Source: JAAZCI01 sp046462535
GTDB taxonomy: Bacteria > Pseudomonadota > Gammaproteobacteria > Cardiobacteriales > Wohlfahrtiimonadaceae
NCBI GenBank assembly: GCA_046462535.1
Contig: JBKGVF010000022.1
Span: 82,273-146,272 of the forward strand
Length of the DNA stretch: 64,000 bases
Direction of reading: 5' to 3'
Below the pieces are notes generated by a model. It had not been told where the DNA came from. It made no database searches and worked only from the letters and a program-made list of their open reading frames with translations. Position numbers and translations under genes: made by a program. How positions within the stretch are numbered: the stretch's first letter is position 1; each line of letters opens with the position of its first letter. This document shows positions 1 through 8,490 of this stretch, one piece after another.

Positions 1-542
1 CTTTAGTGGCATTAGCTGTTCCTTCAGTAGTTTTAGGGCTCTTTATTGCTGAGCCGATCTTCTCTGGTGCCTTCTTAGAGGGGATTGTGCAAGATAATCG
101 TGAGGTAATGCAGGCGGTCTATAAAGATTATGATTCAATCTTTGGTATGGTTGCCCATGCTTTTACAACGTTACCGCTCTATTTAACGATTGCTGGAGTT
201 GTCGGAGCGTGGTTTGTATATACCCGTCGTCCTGATTTAGAGAAGAAGGGTTTCTCATTCCTTGAGCGTATTGGATTGATGCCGCTGTTTGAGAATAACT
301 ACTATTTTGACAAGATTAATCAAAAAGTATTTGCACAGGGCTCAATTAATACAGGGCGTCTTCTCTGGCAAAAGATTGATGAGGGCTTAATAGATAGAGG
401 ACTTGTCTTCGGATTCTCCCGTTTAGCGTCTGCTTGTGGGGGTATTGTACGGAAAATACAGACAGGCTATCTCTATCATTCAGCATTTATTATGATTCTT
501 GGTCTGTTGGCATTAATGTCGTGGGCTGTTTTATTTAACTAG
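1..542 (+). CDS. nuoL: NADH-quinone oxidoreductase subunit L, C-terminal part (cut by window edge)
   Basis: The reading frame is open from base 3 with no start, so this is the 3' end of a gene that begins upstream. The 179 visible residues match the C-terminus of NuoL, the largest proton-pumping antiporter-like subunit of respiratory complex I. Membrane segments are followed by the characteristic stretch around LMPLFENNYYFDKIN, which belongs to the region leading into the long lateral helix, and a last hydrophobic helix ends the protein. nuoM starts 9 bp after the stop, the standard nuoL-M-N order at the end of the nuo operon. Identification is secure; only the missing N-terminus limits what can be said. 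Confidence 0.95.
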   Translation, partial: LVALAVPSVVLGLFIAEPIFSGAFLEGIVQDNREVMQAVYKDYDSIFGMVAHAFTTLPLYLTIAGVVGAWFVYTRRPDLEKKGFSFLERIGLMPLFENNYYFDKINQKVFAQGSINTGRLLWQKIDEGLIDRGLVFGFSRLASACGGIVRKIQTGYLYHSAFIMILGLLALMSWAVLFN

Positions 543-551
543 GGACGAGTA

Positions 552-2081
552 ATGAATACAGTACATTGGTTAAGTTTAGTTATTTGGTTGCCAATCATTG
601 GTGGATTGGTGGTGCTGGCAGCAGGGAATAGTTCAGCGGCACGTACACGTTGGCTCTCGCTCTTTGTTGCCGTCCTAACGTTTATAGTCTCTTTGCCGCT
701 AGCGACCTCATTTAATGCTGCAGAGGCAGGGATGCAATTTGTTGTCCATTATGATTGGATCCCACAAATTAATGCTTTCTACCATTTAGGGGTTGATGGG
801 TTTTCAATGCCCTTTATTCTGCTAACCACCTTTATTACGATTATTGTGGTAATTGCAGGTTGGCAGGTGATTAAGGATCGTCCTCATCAATACTTTGCGG
901 CCTTCTTAATCTTAGAGGGATTGATGAATGGTATCTTTGCATCGATGGATGGTTTACTCTTCTACCTCTTCTTTGAGGCGATGCTGATCCCAATGTTCCT
1001 TATTATTGGTGTGTGGGGTGGTCCTGGCCGAATTGTTGCAGCACTGAAGTTTTTCCTCTACACCTTCTTAGGATCAATCTTCCTCTTAGTTGCACTGATT
1101 TATCTCTATCTACAAGTGGGAACATTTGAGATTGCAGAGTTTCATAAGCTCGCCTTTGAGTTAGATCCTGCAACTCAGAAGTGGTTATTCTTTGCCTTCT
1201 TGGCAGGGTTTGCGGTAAAAGTCCCGATGTGGCCTGTGCATACATGGTTACCATCGGCACACGTAGAGGCTCCAACAGGTGGGTCCGTCGTATTAGCGGC
1301 GATCACCCTAAAGATTGGTGGTTATGGTTTTGTCCGATTTATTCTGCCGATTGTCCCCTTAGGTGCGGAAGCTTATGCTTGGTTAGTGATCGGCTTAAGC
1401 TTAGTGGCTATTGTCTATATCTCATTAGTAGCTTTGGTTCAGAGTGATATGAAGAAGATGATTGCATACTCATCGATCGCACATATGGGTTTTGTAACCT
1501 TAGGATTCCTCATTCCCTTTGGTATCGCAGCTAATGCTGGTGGCTCATTTGCAGGGGCAAAGATGGCGCTACAAGGGGGGATGATGCAGATGATATCCCA
1601 TGGTTTTATCTCCGCGGCGATGTTCTTAGCGATAGGGGTACTCTATGATCGTGTACACTCACGTGAAATTGCTGATTATGGAGGGGTCATTAATAGCATG
1701 CCTGTCTTTGGTGCGTTCTTTATCTTTTTTGCCATGGCGAATTCAGGCTTACCTGGAACCTCAGGGTTTATTGGGGAGTTTTGGGTAATCATTTCAAGCT
1801 TCCACTATGGGATTTATGTTGCATTAGCGACGGCACTAGGGTTGATTCTTAGCGCAGCATATAACTTATGGTTAGCTAAGCGTGTCATTTTAGGTGAAGC
1901 AACCCATAAACATATTCAGGAGCTTAGCGATATTACACCGCGAGAGTGGTTACTTTTAGGCTCACTTTCAGTACTTATTATTCTGTTAGGAATTTGGCCT
2001 CAACCAATTGCCGAAATTATGCAGCCTACAATTGATGGTCTTTTGAATCACTTAGAAGCTGTTACAGGCATGCAAGGTTAA
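552..2081 (+). CDS. nuoM: NADH-quinone oxidoreductase subunit M
   Basis: Inner-membrane antiporter-like subunit of complex I, 509 residues, the usual NuoM length. It couples quinone reduction to proton translocation. The family's key charged residues are visible in hydrophobic surroundings: Glu142 (FEAMLIP), Lys223 (KVPMWPVHTWLP) and Lys254 (ITLKIGGYGF), the counterparts of the residues needed for pumping in E. coli NuoM. The sequence is otherwise about 14 hydrophobic helices. The ATG lies 9 bp after the nuoL stop and nuoN follows after 11 bp, so the three are co-transcribed. Nothing appears truncated. Confidence 0.97.
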   Translation: MNTVHWLSLVIWLPIIGGLVVLAAGNSSAARTRWLSLFVAVLTFIVSLPLATSFNAAEAGMQFVVHYDWIPQINAFYHLGVDGFSMPFILLTTFITIIVVIAGWQVIKDRPHQYFAAFLILEGLMNGIFASMDGLLFYLFFEAMLIPMFLIIGVWGGPGRIVAALKFFLYTFLGSIFLLVALIYLYLQVGTFEIAEFHKLAFELDPATQKWLFFAFLAGFAVKVPMWPVHTWLPSAHVEAPTGGSVVLAAITLKIGGYGFVRFILPIVPLGAEAYAWLVIGLSLVAIVYISLVALVQSDMKKMIAYSSIAHMGFVTLGFLIPFGIAANAGGSFAGAKMALQGGMMQMISHGFISAAMFLAIGVLYDRVHSREIADYGGVINSMPVFGAFFIFFAMANSGLPGTSGFIGEFWVIISSFHYGIYVALATALGLILSAAYNLWLAKRVILGEATHKHIQELSDITPREWLLLGSLSVLIILLGIWPQPIAEIMQPTIDGLLNHLEAVTGMQG

Positions 2082-2092
2082 AGGAAATATAA

Positions 2093-3592
2093 ATGACAAA
2101 CATGGAACTTTCGCTATTAGATTTTATGATCGTCATGCCAGAGATATTTATGTTGGCGATGATCCTAATCTTGTTATTAGTAGAGGTCTTCTCTAAAAAG
2201 ACAAATCAAGCCTTACTCTATGGTCTAAGCTTAGTAACCCTCTTAGGTGCGGGTATTTTAGCAGTCAATCAATATAACCTTGATGTTGGCGAGATGGCTT
2301 CGCTCTTTAGTGTGGAGAATATCGATCAGCAGGTTAATTATTGGTATGGGGAGTTAGCACACTCAAAAACTATTAGTTTTATTAAGTTGGCTATTGTTGT
2401 TGTTGTGGCAATAGGGTTAATCTACAGTTATCCCCGCTTAGAGGATGAAGGGTTAGCTCAGGTGGAGTTCTACATACTCACACTACTGAGCACCTTAGGG
2501 ATGTTAGTTCTTGTCTCAAGTGCTAGTATGCTCACTATCTATCTTGGCTTAGAGCTTATGTCTCTTCCTCTTTATGGATTGGTTGCTCTAAATCGTAAAA
2601 GTAGCCGAGGTACGGAAGCTGCAATGAAGTACTTTGTGATGGGGGCAATGGCATCGGGGATTCTCCTCTTTGGTATTGCACTCCTATATGGGGCGACTGG
2701 TAGCTTTAAATTAGAAGATATTGCGAATGCATTAGTAGGTTTAGCTCAGAGTGAACATGCCGCTGTAGCAAATAAGTTATTAGTCTTCTCTGCTGTCTTT
2801 ATTGTGGTGGGGACCGTCTTTAAAGTAGGTGCCGCTCCGTTCCACTCTTGGGTGCCAGATGTGTATGAAGGATCACCTATTCCAGTGGCCATGTTTATTG
2901 GAGCAGCACCAAAAATTGCCGCATTAGTAATGGGCGCACTGCTTTTAATGAAAGGGCTCTATAATATAGCTTTAGAGTGGCAGGTAATGCTCTCTGCTGT
3001 GGCAATAATCTCCTTCATTTTGGGTAATCTTGTTGCATTGCGTCAAGAGAAATTAAGAAGAATGTTGGGGTATTCTGCTATTTCACATGCAGGGTTTATC
3101 TTATTAGGACTCTTTGTTGATGAGCAAGGATACTCTTCAGGGCTTTTCTATGCGATAACATATGCGTTAACAACAGTAGCCGGATTTGGATTTATTCTAC
3201 TTCTTAAGAATGGAGATGAGGCGATTGAGTATATTAATGAGCTGAAGGGCTTTGGTCGCAAAAATCCTTGGCTAGCTATTTTAATGGCAGGTGTGATGTT
3301 ATCGATGGGGGGTATTCCCTTCTTAGTTGGTTTCCAGGCTAAATTACTTGTTCTGGTGAGTGCCTTTAAGGCGGGCTATATCTATACTGTTATTATTGGA
3401 TTAGTGATGTCGGTTATTGGTCTCTACTACTATCTAAGAGTAATTAAAGTGCTCTTCTTTGATGAGTTAACTGAAGAGGATAATATTCGGGTCGTTGCTC
3501 CCAATCGAGTATTGGTACTCTTCTCTGCGAATGTGATCTTGCTTGCATTACTTGGGATCTATCCAGATGCAATCTTGAGTTATATCTTTTAA
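2093..3592 (+). CDS. nuoN: NADH-quinone oxidoreductase subunit N
   Basis: Third antiporter-like subunit of complex I, 499 residues. Glu154 in LGLELMSLPLYGL and Lys244 in VFKVGAAPFHSW are the conserved charged residues of the proton channel, and the remainder is a series of hydrophobic helices. A second in-frame ATG three codons downstream makes the exact start slightly uncertain. It is the last gene of the nuo operon: a strong intrinsic terminator follows about 40 bp after the stop, and the next gene (tsf) is convergent. Confidence 0.97.
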   Translation: MTNMELSLLDFMIVMPEIFMLAMILILLLVEVFSKKTNQALLYGLSLVTLLGAGILAVNQYNLDVGEMASLFSVENIDQQVNYWYGELAHSKTISFIKLAIVVVVAIGLIYSYPRLEDEGLAQVEFYILTLLSTLGMLVLVSSASMLTIYLGLELMSLPLYGLVALNRKSSRGTEAAMKYFVMGAMASGILLFGIALLYGATGSFKLEDIANALVGLAQSEHAAVANKLLVFSAVFIVVGTVFKVGAAPFHSWVPDVYEGSPIPVAMFIGAAPKIAALVMGALLLMKGLYNIALEWQVMLSAVAIISFILGNLVALRQEKLRRMLGYSAISHAGFILLGLFVDEQGYSSGLFYAITYALTTVAGFGFILLLKNGDEAIEYINELKGFGRKNPWLAILMAGVMLSMGGIPFLVGFQAKLLVLVSAFKAGYIYTVIIGLVMSVIGLYYYLRVIKVLFFDELTEEDNIRVVAPNRVLVLFSANVILLALLGIYPDAILSYIF

Positions 3593-3628
3593 CGGTTACA
3601 AGCAGGTAGAAGACCTGACAATTAGAGA

Positions 3629-3661
3629 AGCCATCTACCCTTAGGGGGAGATGGCTTTTTT
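3629..3661 (+). terminator. Intrinsic terminator of the nuo operon
   Basis: Eight perfect stem pairs (AGCCATCT with AGATGGCT) extended by C:G pairs around a small TTAG loop, followed directly by a run of T. It lies 37 bp after the nuoN stop on the coding strand. Confidence 0.85.
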
Positions 3662-3709
3662 CTGCCTATTCTACTTCTTAAATTAATAGGAAGTGGGGGA
3701 ATGGGGCAT

Positions 3710-3748
3710 AAAAAGAGCCTAGTACCGTCTCTGTACTAGGCTCTTTTT
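3710..3748 (-). terminator. Terminator of rpsB-tsf, bidirectional
   Basis: A 16-bp perfect inverted repeat (AAAAAGAGCCTAGTAC with its complement at 3733-3748) around a 7-nt loop. T-runs flank it on both strands. It lies 28 bp beyond the tsf stop and between convergent operons, so it probably ends tsf transcription and backs up the nuo terminator. Confidence 0.85.
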
Positions 3749-3775
3749 CTAATAGTACTTACTGTAGGGGAGGGG

Positions 3776-4645
3776 TTAGTTGCCTAACTGCTCCATTACT
3801 TCAGTAGCAAAATCTGTCTCTTCAACCTCGACACCTTCACCTAGCTCGAAACGAACAAAGGCATTTGCTGAGGCATCTTTAGATTTTAAGAGCTTATCGA
3901 TTGTTAAATCAGGATCTTTAACGAAGGGTTGACCTAGAAGTGTAATCTCTTCTAAGAATTTACGCATTCTACCCTCAATCATCTTCTCTTGAATATTCTC
4001 AGGACGACCGGATTCTTTTGCCTGTGCGGTGAAGATATCACGCTCTCTAGCGAGTACATCTTGAGGGGCATCATCTGCGCTGACACAGGTAGGATTTGAA
4101 GCGGCAACATGCATTGCAATATCGTGAAGTAACTCATCATCATCTGAGTTAATATCAACAATAGCTGCGATGCGTACACCGTGAACATAAGCGCCGATTT
4201 TACCTTTAGCTTCGAGGCTCTCAAGACGACGAACGGTAATATTTTCACCGATCTTTGCAATAAGATCACGACGCGCTTCATCTACCGTTTGCTCACCGAT
4301 CTTTAGCGTGGCAAGATCATCAACTGATTGAGCACGATTTTCGAAGGCAAGATCAGCTACTTGATTAGCGAAATTGATGAAATCTTCATTTTTAGTTACG
4401 AAGTCTGTTTCGCAGTTAACTTCGACAATGACACCAAATTTATCATCATTGCGGATAATCAGGGCACCTTCAGCCGCAGCACGTCCAGACTTTTTATCTG
4501 CATTTGCTTGACCGCTTTTGCGCATTAACTCAATAGCTGCTTCGATATCACCCGCAGTCTCGGTTAATGCTTTTTTACACTCCATCATACCGGAACCAGT
4601 ACGATCACGGAGTTCTTTTACCATGGCAGCTGTAATTTTAGCCAT
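3776..4645 (-). CDS. tsf: Translation elongation factor Ts
   Basis: Guanine-nucleotide exchange factor that recycles EF-Tu in the cytoplasm, 289 residues. The N-terminal UBA-like domain begins MAKITAAMVKELRDRTGSGM, and the TDFV signature that contacts EF-Tu is at residues 80-83 (NCETDFVTKNEDF). The core dimerisation subdomains and C-terminal module are complete. It follows rpsB on the same strand with a 144-bp spacer containing two small inverted repeats (around 4707-4725 and 4741-4765) that could attenuate or process the message. The bidirectional terminator at 3710 closes the operon. Unlike many relatives, pyrH does not follow. Confidence 0.97.
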   Translation of the reverse strand: MAKITAAMVKELRDRTGSGMMECKKALTETAGDIEAAIELMRKSGQANADKKSGRAAAEGALIIRNDDKFGVIVEVNCETDFVTKNEDFINFANQVADLAFENRAQSVDDLATLKIGEQTVDEARRDLIAKIGENITVRRLESLEAKGKIGAYVHGVRIAAIVDINSDDDELLHDIAMHVAASNPTCVSADDAPQDVLARERDIFTAQAKESGRPENIQEKMIEGRMRKFLEEITLLGQPFVKDPDLTIDKLLKSKDASANAFVRFELGEGVEVEETDFATEVMEQLGN

Positions 4646-4789
4646 ATATAATACCTCATCTATAAGTTGAATAAACGATTAAAAATAGGGGGATAATTAA
4701 GGGAAAGGCGATAAAAAATATCGCCTCTCAATGTTTAGATCCACCTAACTATTGGTAGCAGGTGGTGATTTGCGAGTTTAGAGAGCTCT

Positions 4790-5578
4790 CTATTCTGCGC
4801 TAGCTTCTTCTGAGGGCTCAGCAGTTACTGCTTCACTCTCTTCTTTTACCTCTACAAACTCATCTTGAGCAGCGTCGGCAGCAGCAAGCTGAGCGTTAGA
4901 GCCACGTCCTTCGATAACCGCATCTGCAGCTGCTGTTGCGTAGAGTTGAATTGCGCGAATAGCATCATCATTACCTGGGATAACATAGTCGATATCCTGA
5001 GGTGAGCTGTTTGTATCAACAACACCGATAACAGGAATACCCATCTTCTTCGCTTCTGCTACAGCATTGCTTTCGTAGCCGGTATCAATAATAAAGAGTG
5101 CATCAGGAATATTAGGCATCTCTTTGATACCCCCTAAGCTCTTCTCAAGCTTATTAAGTTCACGCTCAAGAAGGATACCCTCTTTTTTTGTTAAGCGCTC
5201 TAATGAACCATCTGCTTTCATCTCCTCAATTTCGCGTAAGCGACGGATAGAGTTACGAACGGTTTGGAAGTTCGTTAACATTCCACCTAACCAGCGATGG
5301 TTTACATAAGGTTGTCCTGCTCTGATTGCTTGCTCAGTGATAATTTCTGAGGCAGCACGCTTTGTTCCCACAAAGAGGATCCGACCATTTTGAGATGCAA
5401 TACGTGAGATAAAGCTCATTGCATCATTGAAGAGGGGGAGTGTCTTCTCTAGGTTGATAATGTGAATCTTTGAGCGGGAGCCAAAGATATATGGTTTCAT
5501 CTGGGGATTCCAGTAGCGAGTTTGGTGACCAAAGTGGACACCTGCTTTTAGCATGTCATGCATTGATACTTTAGACAT
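4790..5578 (-). CDS. rpsB: 30S ribosomal protein S2
   Basis: Small-subunit ribosomal protein S2, 262 residues. The start MSKVSMHDMLKAGVHFGHQ and the internal RWLGGMLTNF motif are diagnostic. The last ~25 residues are acidic and Ala/Glu-rich, a tail slightly longer than in E. coli S2. It forms an operon with tsf, the conserved arrangement. Expression is very probably autoregulated by S2 through the long structured leader upstream. The usual upstream neighbour map is not here; it lies at 29.8 kb. The gene is divergent from hemE. Confidence 0.98.
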   Translation of the reverse strand: MSKVSMHDMLKAGVHFGHQTRYWNPQMKPYIFGSRSKIHIINLEKTLPLFNDAMSFISRIASQNGRILFVGTKRAASEIITEQAIRAGQPYVNHRWLGGMLTNFQTVRNSIRRLREIEEMKADGSLERLTKKEGILLERELNKLEKSLGGIKEMPNIPDALFIIDTGYESNAVAEAKKMGIPVIGVVDTNSSPQDIDYVIPGNDDAIRAIQLYATAAADAVIEGRGSNAQLAAADAAQDEFVEVKEESEAVTAEPSEEASAE

Positions 5579-5792
5579 TTAGATATTCCTTCTATTTAGG
5601 GTTGAGCCTCCAAGCCTATTTGAATGAACTCGTTGCTAAGCGTTAAAACCTAACAAAAAGCACCCATATTCAAACGAATTAAGCTTGTGAGTAATTTTAT
5701 TGATAAAAATGGATCGCCATTGGATGACGACTTCCTTAAATCTCTACACTTCTACCTCACTACCAAGTTAAAGGGCAGAAAAAGTGTAGAAG
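5579..5792 (-). ncRNA. rpsB leader RNA (S2 autoregulatory / t44-type 5' UTR)
   Basis: From the predicted start near 5792 the rpsB message has about 210 nt of untranslated leader. A helix can form between TTTGAAT (complement of 5668-5674) and ATTCAAA (complement of 5619-5625), enclosing a loop that carries GGGUGC and a U-run. A separate upstream 7-bp helix (CTTCTAC with GTAGAAG) is also visible. In gammaproteobacteria the rpsB leader (recorded in E. coli as t44) folds into a conserved S2-binding structure that represses rpsB-tsf. The assignment rests on position, length and pairing; no covariance search was possible. Confidence 0.6.
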
Positions 5793-5798
5793 CAAAGT

Positions 5799-5828
5799 AT
5801 TATATAGGAGATGCCTATTAAAGACCAA
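5799..5828 (-). promoter_or_regulatory. Sigma-70 promoter of rpsB-tsf
   Basis: On the minus strand a -35 element TTGGTC (complement of 5823-5828) is followed after 18 bp by a perfect -10 TATAAT (complement of 5799-5804). This places the transcript start near 5792. It is divergent from the hemE promoter. Confidence 0.7.
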
Positions 5829-5864
5829 CTATTCTTTCTCTGCTATCCAAGCCTCTTGTTGGTA

Positions 5865-5873
5865 TGGTACAAT
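5865..5873 (+). promoter_or_regulatory. Extended -10 promoter of hemE
   Basis: TGGTACAAT gives a TGn extension directly before a TACAAT -10 hexamer, 46 bp upstream of the hemE ATG. No good -35 is visible, which is common for extended -10 promoters. Confidence 0.5.
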
Positions 5874-5919
5874 TTGATAGGGAATTATAATGAATTTTAA
5901 CTAGGGAATATAAAATAAG

Positions 5920-6978
5920 ATGAGTTACAAGAACGATCGTTTTATTCGCGCACTTTTAAAAGAACCGGTTGATAGAACTCCGGTCTGGATGATGCGACAA
6001 GCAGGACGCTATCTTCCTGAGTATCGCCGAGTTCGTAAAGAGGCGGGCGGATTCATGGATCTTTGCCGTAATGCGGACTTAGCGTGTGAGGTGACCCTGC
6101 AGCCGATTGAGCGTTTTGGTTTTGATGCGGCAATACTCTTTTCTGACATCTTAACGATTCCTGACGCTATGGGGTTAGGCTTAAGTTTTGTTCCTGGCAA
6201 AGGGCCTGTATTTGAGCGCCCCATTACAGATCCTAAGCAGATTGATCAGTTACCAAAACCGGATGCTGAAGATGAGCTAGGCTATGTTATGAATGCGGTA
6301 CGAACCATTCGTAAAGCCCTCAATGGTTCAATCCCCCTGATCGGATTTACCGGGAGCCCTTGGACATTAGCTACCTACATGATAGAGGGGAGTGGTAGCA
6401 AGGACTTTGGTAAGGTACGGGGTTTCATGTATGAGCATCCTGAAGCGATGCACCGTCTATTAGATAAGCTTGCTGATGTGGTGATTGATTATCTAAACGC
6501 ACAAATTGTTAATGGCGCTGCTGCGGTGCAGATTTTTGATACTTGGGGGGGAATCTTAACTAAAGAGCATTATAAAGAGTTCTCCTTAAAGTATATGGAG
6601 AAGATTATCAATGGGATTCTTAAAAATTATGATGGCAATCCGATCCCAAGCATTATCTTTACCAAAAATGGGGGAATGTGGCTTGGCGAGCAGGCTAATA
6701 TAGGTGCAAATGCGGTGGGTCTTGACTGGATGACTGATATTGCACATGCGAAAGCATTGATTGGGAAGAAGGTTGCTCTACAGGGGAATATGGATCCTGG
6801 TGTACTCTATTCCAATCCTGAAGTTGTGCGAGAGAATGTGAAGAAGGTACTGCATAACTTTGGAACAGGTGGTGGTCATATCTTTAATCTTGGCCATGGC
6901 ATCCATCCCGGGATCGACCCTGAAAATGTAAAAGCGATGGTGGATGCGGTGCATGAGTTTAGCCCGCGTTATCACTAA
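5920..6978 (+). CDS. hemE: Uroporphyrinogen decarboxylase
   Basis: Cytosolic haem-pathway enzyme that decarboxylates the four acetate side chains of uroporphyrinogen III to give coproporphyrinogen III. It has 352 residues, the family length. The signature RTPVWMMRQAGRYLPEYR lies at residues 19-36 and includes the substrate-binding arginines; the second signature region is GFTGSPWTLATYMIEG. The C-terminal GGGHIFNLGHGI motif is intact. It is the first gene of a short plus-strand run: the Nudix gene follows after 18 bp and the receiver gene after a further 9 bp. Confidence 0.97.
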   Translation: MSYKNDRFIRALLKEPVDRTPVWMMRQAGRYLPEYRRVRKEAGGFMDLCRNADLACEVTLQPIERFGFDAAILFSDILTIPDAMGLGLSFVPGKGPVFERPITDPKQIDQLPKPDAEDELGYVMNAVRTIRKALNGSIPLIGFTGSPWTLATYMIEGSGSKDFGKVRGFMYEHPEAMHRLLDKLADVVIDYLNAQIVNGAAAVQIFDTWGGILTKEHYKEFSLKYMEKIINGILKNYDGNPIPSIIFTKNGGMWLGEQANIGANAVGLDWMTDIAHAKALIGKKVALQGNMDPGVLYSNPEVVRENVKKVLHNFGTGGGHIFNLGHGIHPGIDPENVKAMVDAVHEFSPRYH

Positions 6979-6996
6979 AGAGAGAAGGATGTTAAG

Positions 6997-7461
6997 GTGG
7001 CTTATGATGATCTTCCTTACATCCTTTCTTGTGGAGCTGTGATTGTCCGCTGGGATGGAAAGGAATTTCAATATCTATTATTGAAAGCATATGATTTTTG
7101 GGATTTCCCAAAAGGGCAGTTAGAGCAGGGTGAGCATCCTTTTGAGACCGCGTTGCGGGAGATTGAAGAGGAGACGACACTAACACAGCTGCGATTTACC
7201 TGGGGGCGTCACTATTATGAGACGCCACCATACTATCGTGGACGAAAGGTGGCCCGCTACTACTTAGCTGAGACTCAACAGAAGAAGATCAAATTGCCGA
7301 TCAATCCCGATCTTGGACGCCCGGAACATAGTGAGTGGCGTTGGGTGACACGAAGTCAAATATTTCGGTATATTACGCCACGAGTGCGGAGAGTGGTCTA
7401 CTGGTCAGATAAGTATTTAGCGTATGATCGTCGAATTAGTCGATTAGTTAATCGAGAATAG
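6997..7461 (+). CDS. Nudix hydrolase, probable bis(5'-nucleosyl)-tetraphosphatase (Ap4A-type)
   Basis: A 154-residue Nudix enzyme started by GTG, 18 bp after hemE. The Nudix box spans residues 40-62: Gly40, Glu46, then REIEEE at 54-59 supplying the Mg2+-binding glutamates. The usual glycine near the end of the box is Thr61. The order SCGAVIVR, then LLLKAYDFWDFPKGQLEQGE, resembles asymmetric Ap4A hydrolases of the NUDT2 type rather than RppH. Such enzymes cleave Ap4A to ATP and AMP and so lower alarmone levels. Substrate is inferred from family resemblance. The next gene is a stand-alone receiver protein. Confidence 0.75.
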   Translation: MAYDDLPYILSCGAVIVRWDGKEFQYLLLKAYDFWDFPKGQLEQGEHPFETALREIEEETTLTQLRFTWGRHYYETPPYYRGRKVARYYLAETQQKKIKLPINPDLGRPEHSEWRWVTRSQIFRYITPRVRRVVYWSDKYLAYDRRISRLVNRE

Positions 7462-7470
7462 GGGGTAGAA

Positions 7471-7863
7471 GTGATGGGGGAGCCATTAAAGCGAATTTTA
7501 TGTATCGATGATGATCCAGATATCTTGAGTATCATTGAGTTTTCGCTTGCAGAGGTTGGTGGCTACGAAGTAAAGGTTTGCCATTCAGGAGCAGAGGCGT
7601 TGGAGGAGGTTAAGGATTTTAACCCCCAACTCTTTCTTATTGATGTGATGATGCCTGGAATGAGCGGTCCTGAGACATTAACAGCCCTGCATGATATACC
7701 GGAGTTTGCCTCGACGCCTGCGATCTTTTTAACGGCAAATGTACAGTTTGCTGCCTACTCTGAAGCAACGCCACCGAAGATGTTAGGGATCTTAACAAAA
7801 CCGTTTGATCCGATGCAGTTGCCGGAGCGTCTATCAGATCTTTGGGGTGAGTATATCCGTTAG
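7471..7863 (+). CDS. Single-domain response regulator (stand-alone receiver)
   Basis: A CheY-like receiver of 130 residues with no output domain. Conserved residues are visible: the acidic pocket Asp13-Asp14, phospho-acceptor Asp58 (LIDVMMPG), Thr88 (FLTAN) and Lys110 (LTKPF). Adjacent GTG (7471) and ATG (7474) codons compete as start after a GGGGG Shine-Dalgarno; ATG is more likely. No histidine kinase is in the window, so its donor and target are unknown. It lies 9 bp after the Nudix gene and is probably co-transcribed with it. A receiver this small usually works by protein-protein contact or in a phosphorelay. Confidence 0.85.
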   Translation: MMGEPLKRILCIDDDPDILSIIEFSLAEVGGYEVKVCHSGAEALEEVKDFNPQLFLIDVMMPGMSGPETLTALHDIPEFASTPAIFLTANVQFAAYSEATPPKMLGILTKPFDPMQLPERLSDLWGEYIR

Positions 7864-7904
7864 AGTAGTAACAACAATAATCACCATTAGCCCATTACCA
7901 TTAA

Positions 7905-8483
7905 TTATGAGAGCTGCGAGTTTAGATAATATGAGAGTCTAGATTCGCGGCTCTTTATAGATCGGTGTAATGTAAAGTGATCCATAGAGGAGGGGAGGGG
8001 GGTGATACCCTTCAGTTGGGGCTCTTCAATAATGAGATGCGCTACATGCTTCAGCCAAGCGCTTTTTGCTAGGTGCAAGTAGAGATCAGCATAATTGAAG
8101 GTGAATGGGGGATCAATAAAGAGGTGACTGAAATGGTGAGACTCAGCATGACTCTTCTTGAGCCAATTGATGGCATCGGTATAGATAATCTCATAGCGCT
8201 CTTCTGGGATGGTAAATTGCTGTAGTGTCTGTTTAAGAGCTGTTAGCGCTCGTCGATTGTGATCGATGAAGGTGACTTTTTTAGCACCACGGGAGAGTGC
8301 CTCGATTCCTAAGATGCCGCTACCTGCAAAGAGATCGAGAACCTCCGCTCCGGGAAGTTCAAAATTTAACCAGTTGAAGAGAGTCTCCCGGTGTCGTGCC
8401 GGAGTCGGGCGGAGATGATTAGCATCGATAACCTTAACTTGTCGGGAGCGGTAGCGCCCCCCAATAACTCTGATTGTACTCAC
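7905..8483 (-). CDS. rsmD: 16S rRNA (guanine(966)-N(2))-methyltransferase
   Basis: SAM-dependent methyltransferase that makes m2G966 in 16S rRNA of the 30S subunit. The 192 residues start MSTIRVIGGRYRSRQVKV, typical of RsmD. SAM motif I is DLFAGSGILGIEALSRGA and the catalytic motif IV is FIDPPF, both intact. It is the last gene of the minus-strand block glyS-gmhB-plsC-rsmD, starting 7 bp after plsC. An inverted repeat near 7909-7955 lies inside its 3' end and could stop transcription arriving from the convergent receiver gene. Confidence 0.92.
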   Translation of the reverse strand: MSTIRVIGGRYRSRQVKVIDANHLRPTPARHRETLFNWLNFELPGAEVLDLFAGSGILGIEALSRGAKKVTFIDHNRRALTALKQTLQQFTIPEERYEIIYTDAINWLKKSHAESHHFSHLFIDPPFTFNYADLYLHLAKSAWLKHVAHLIIEEPQLKGITPLPSSMDHFTLHRSIKSRESRLSYYLNSQLS

Positions 8484-8490
8484 GGTTTAT

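Noticed and set aside
4707..4765. Terminator between rpsB and tsf
   Set aside because: The repeats are small and not followed by a T-run on the minus strand.
6997..7461. RNA pyrophosphohydrolase RppH
   Set aside because: The order around the Nudix box matches asymmetric Ap4A hydrolases, and RppH-type N-terminal residues are absent.
7909..7955. Independent terminator after the receiver gene
   Set aside because: The inverted repeat is imperfect, lies within rsmD and has only a short T-run, so it is mentioned but not listed separately.
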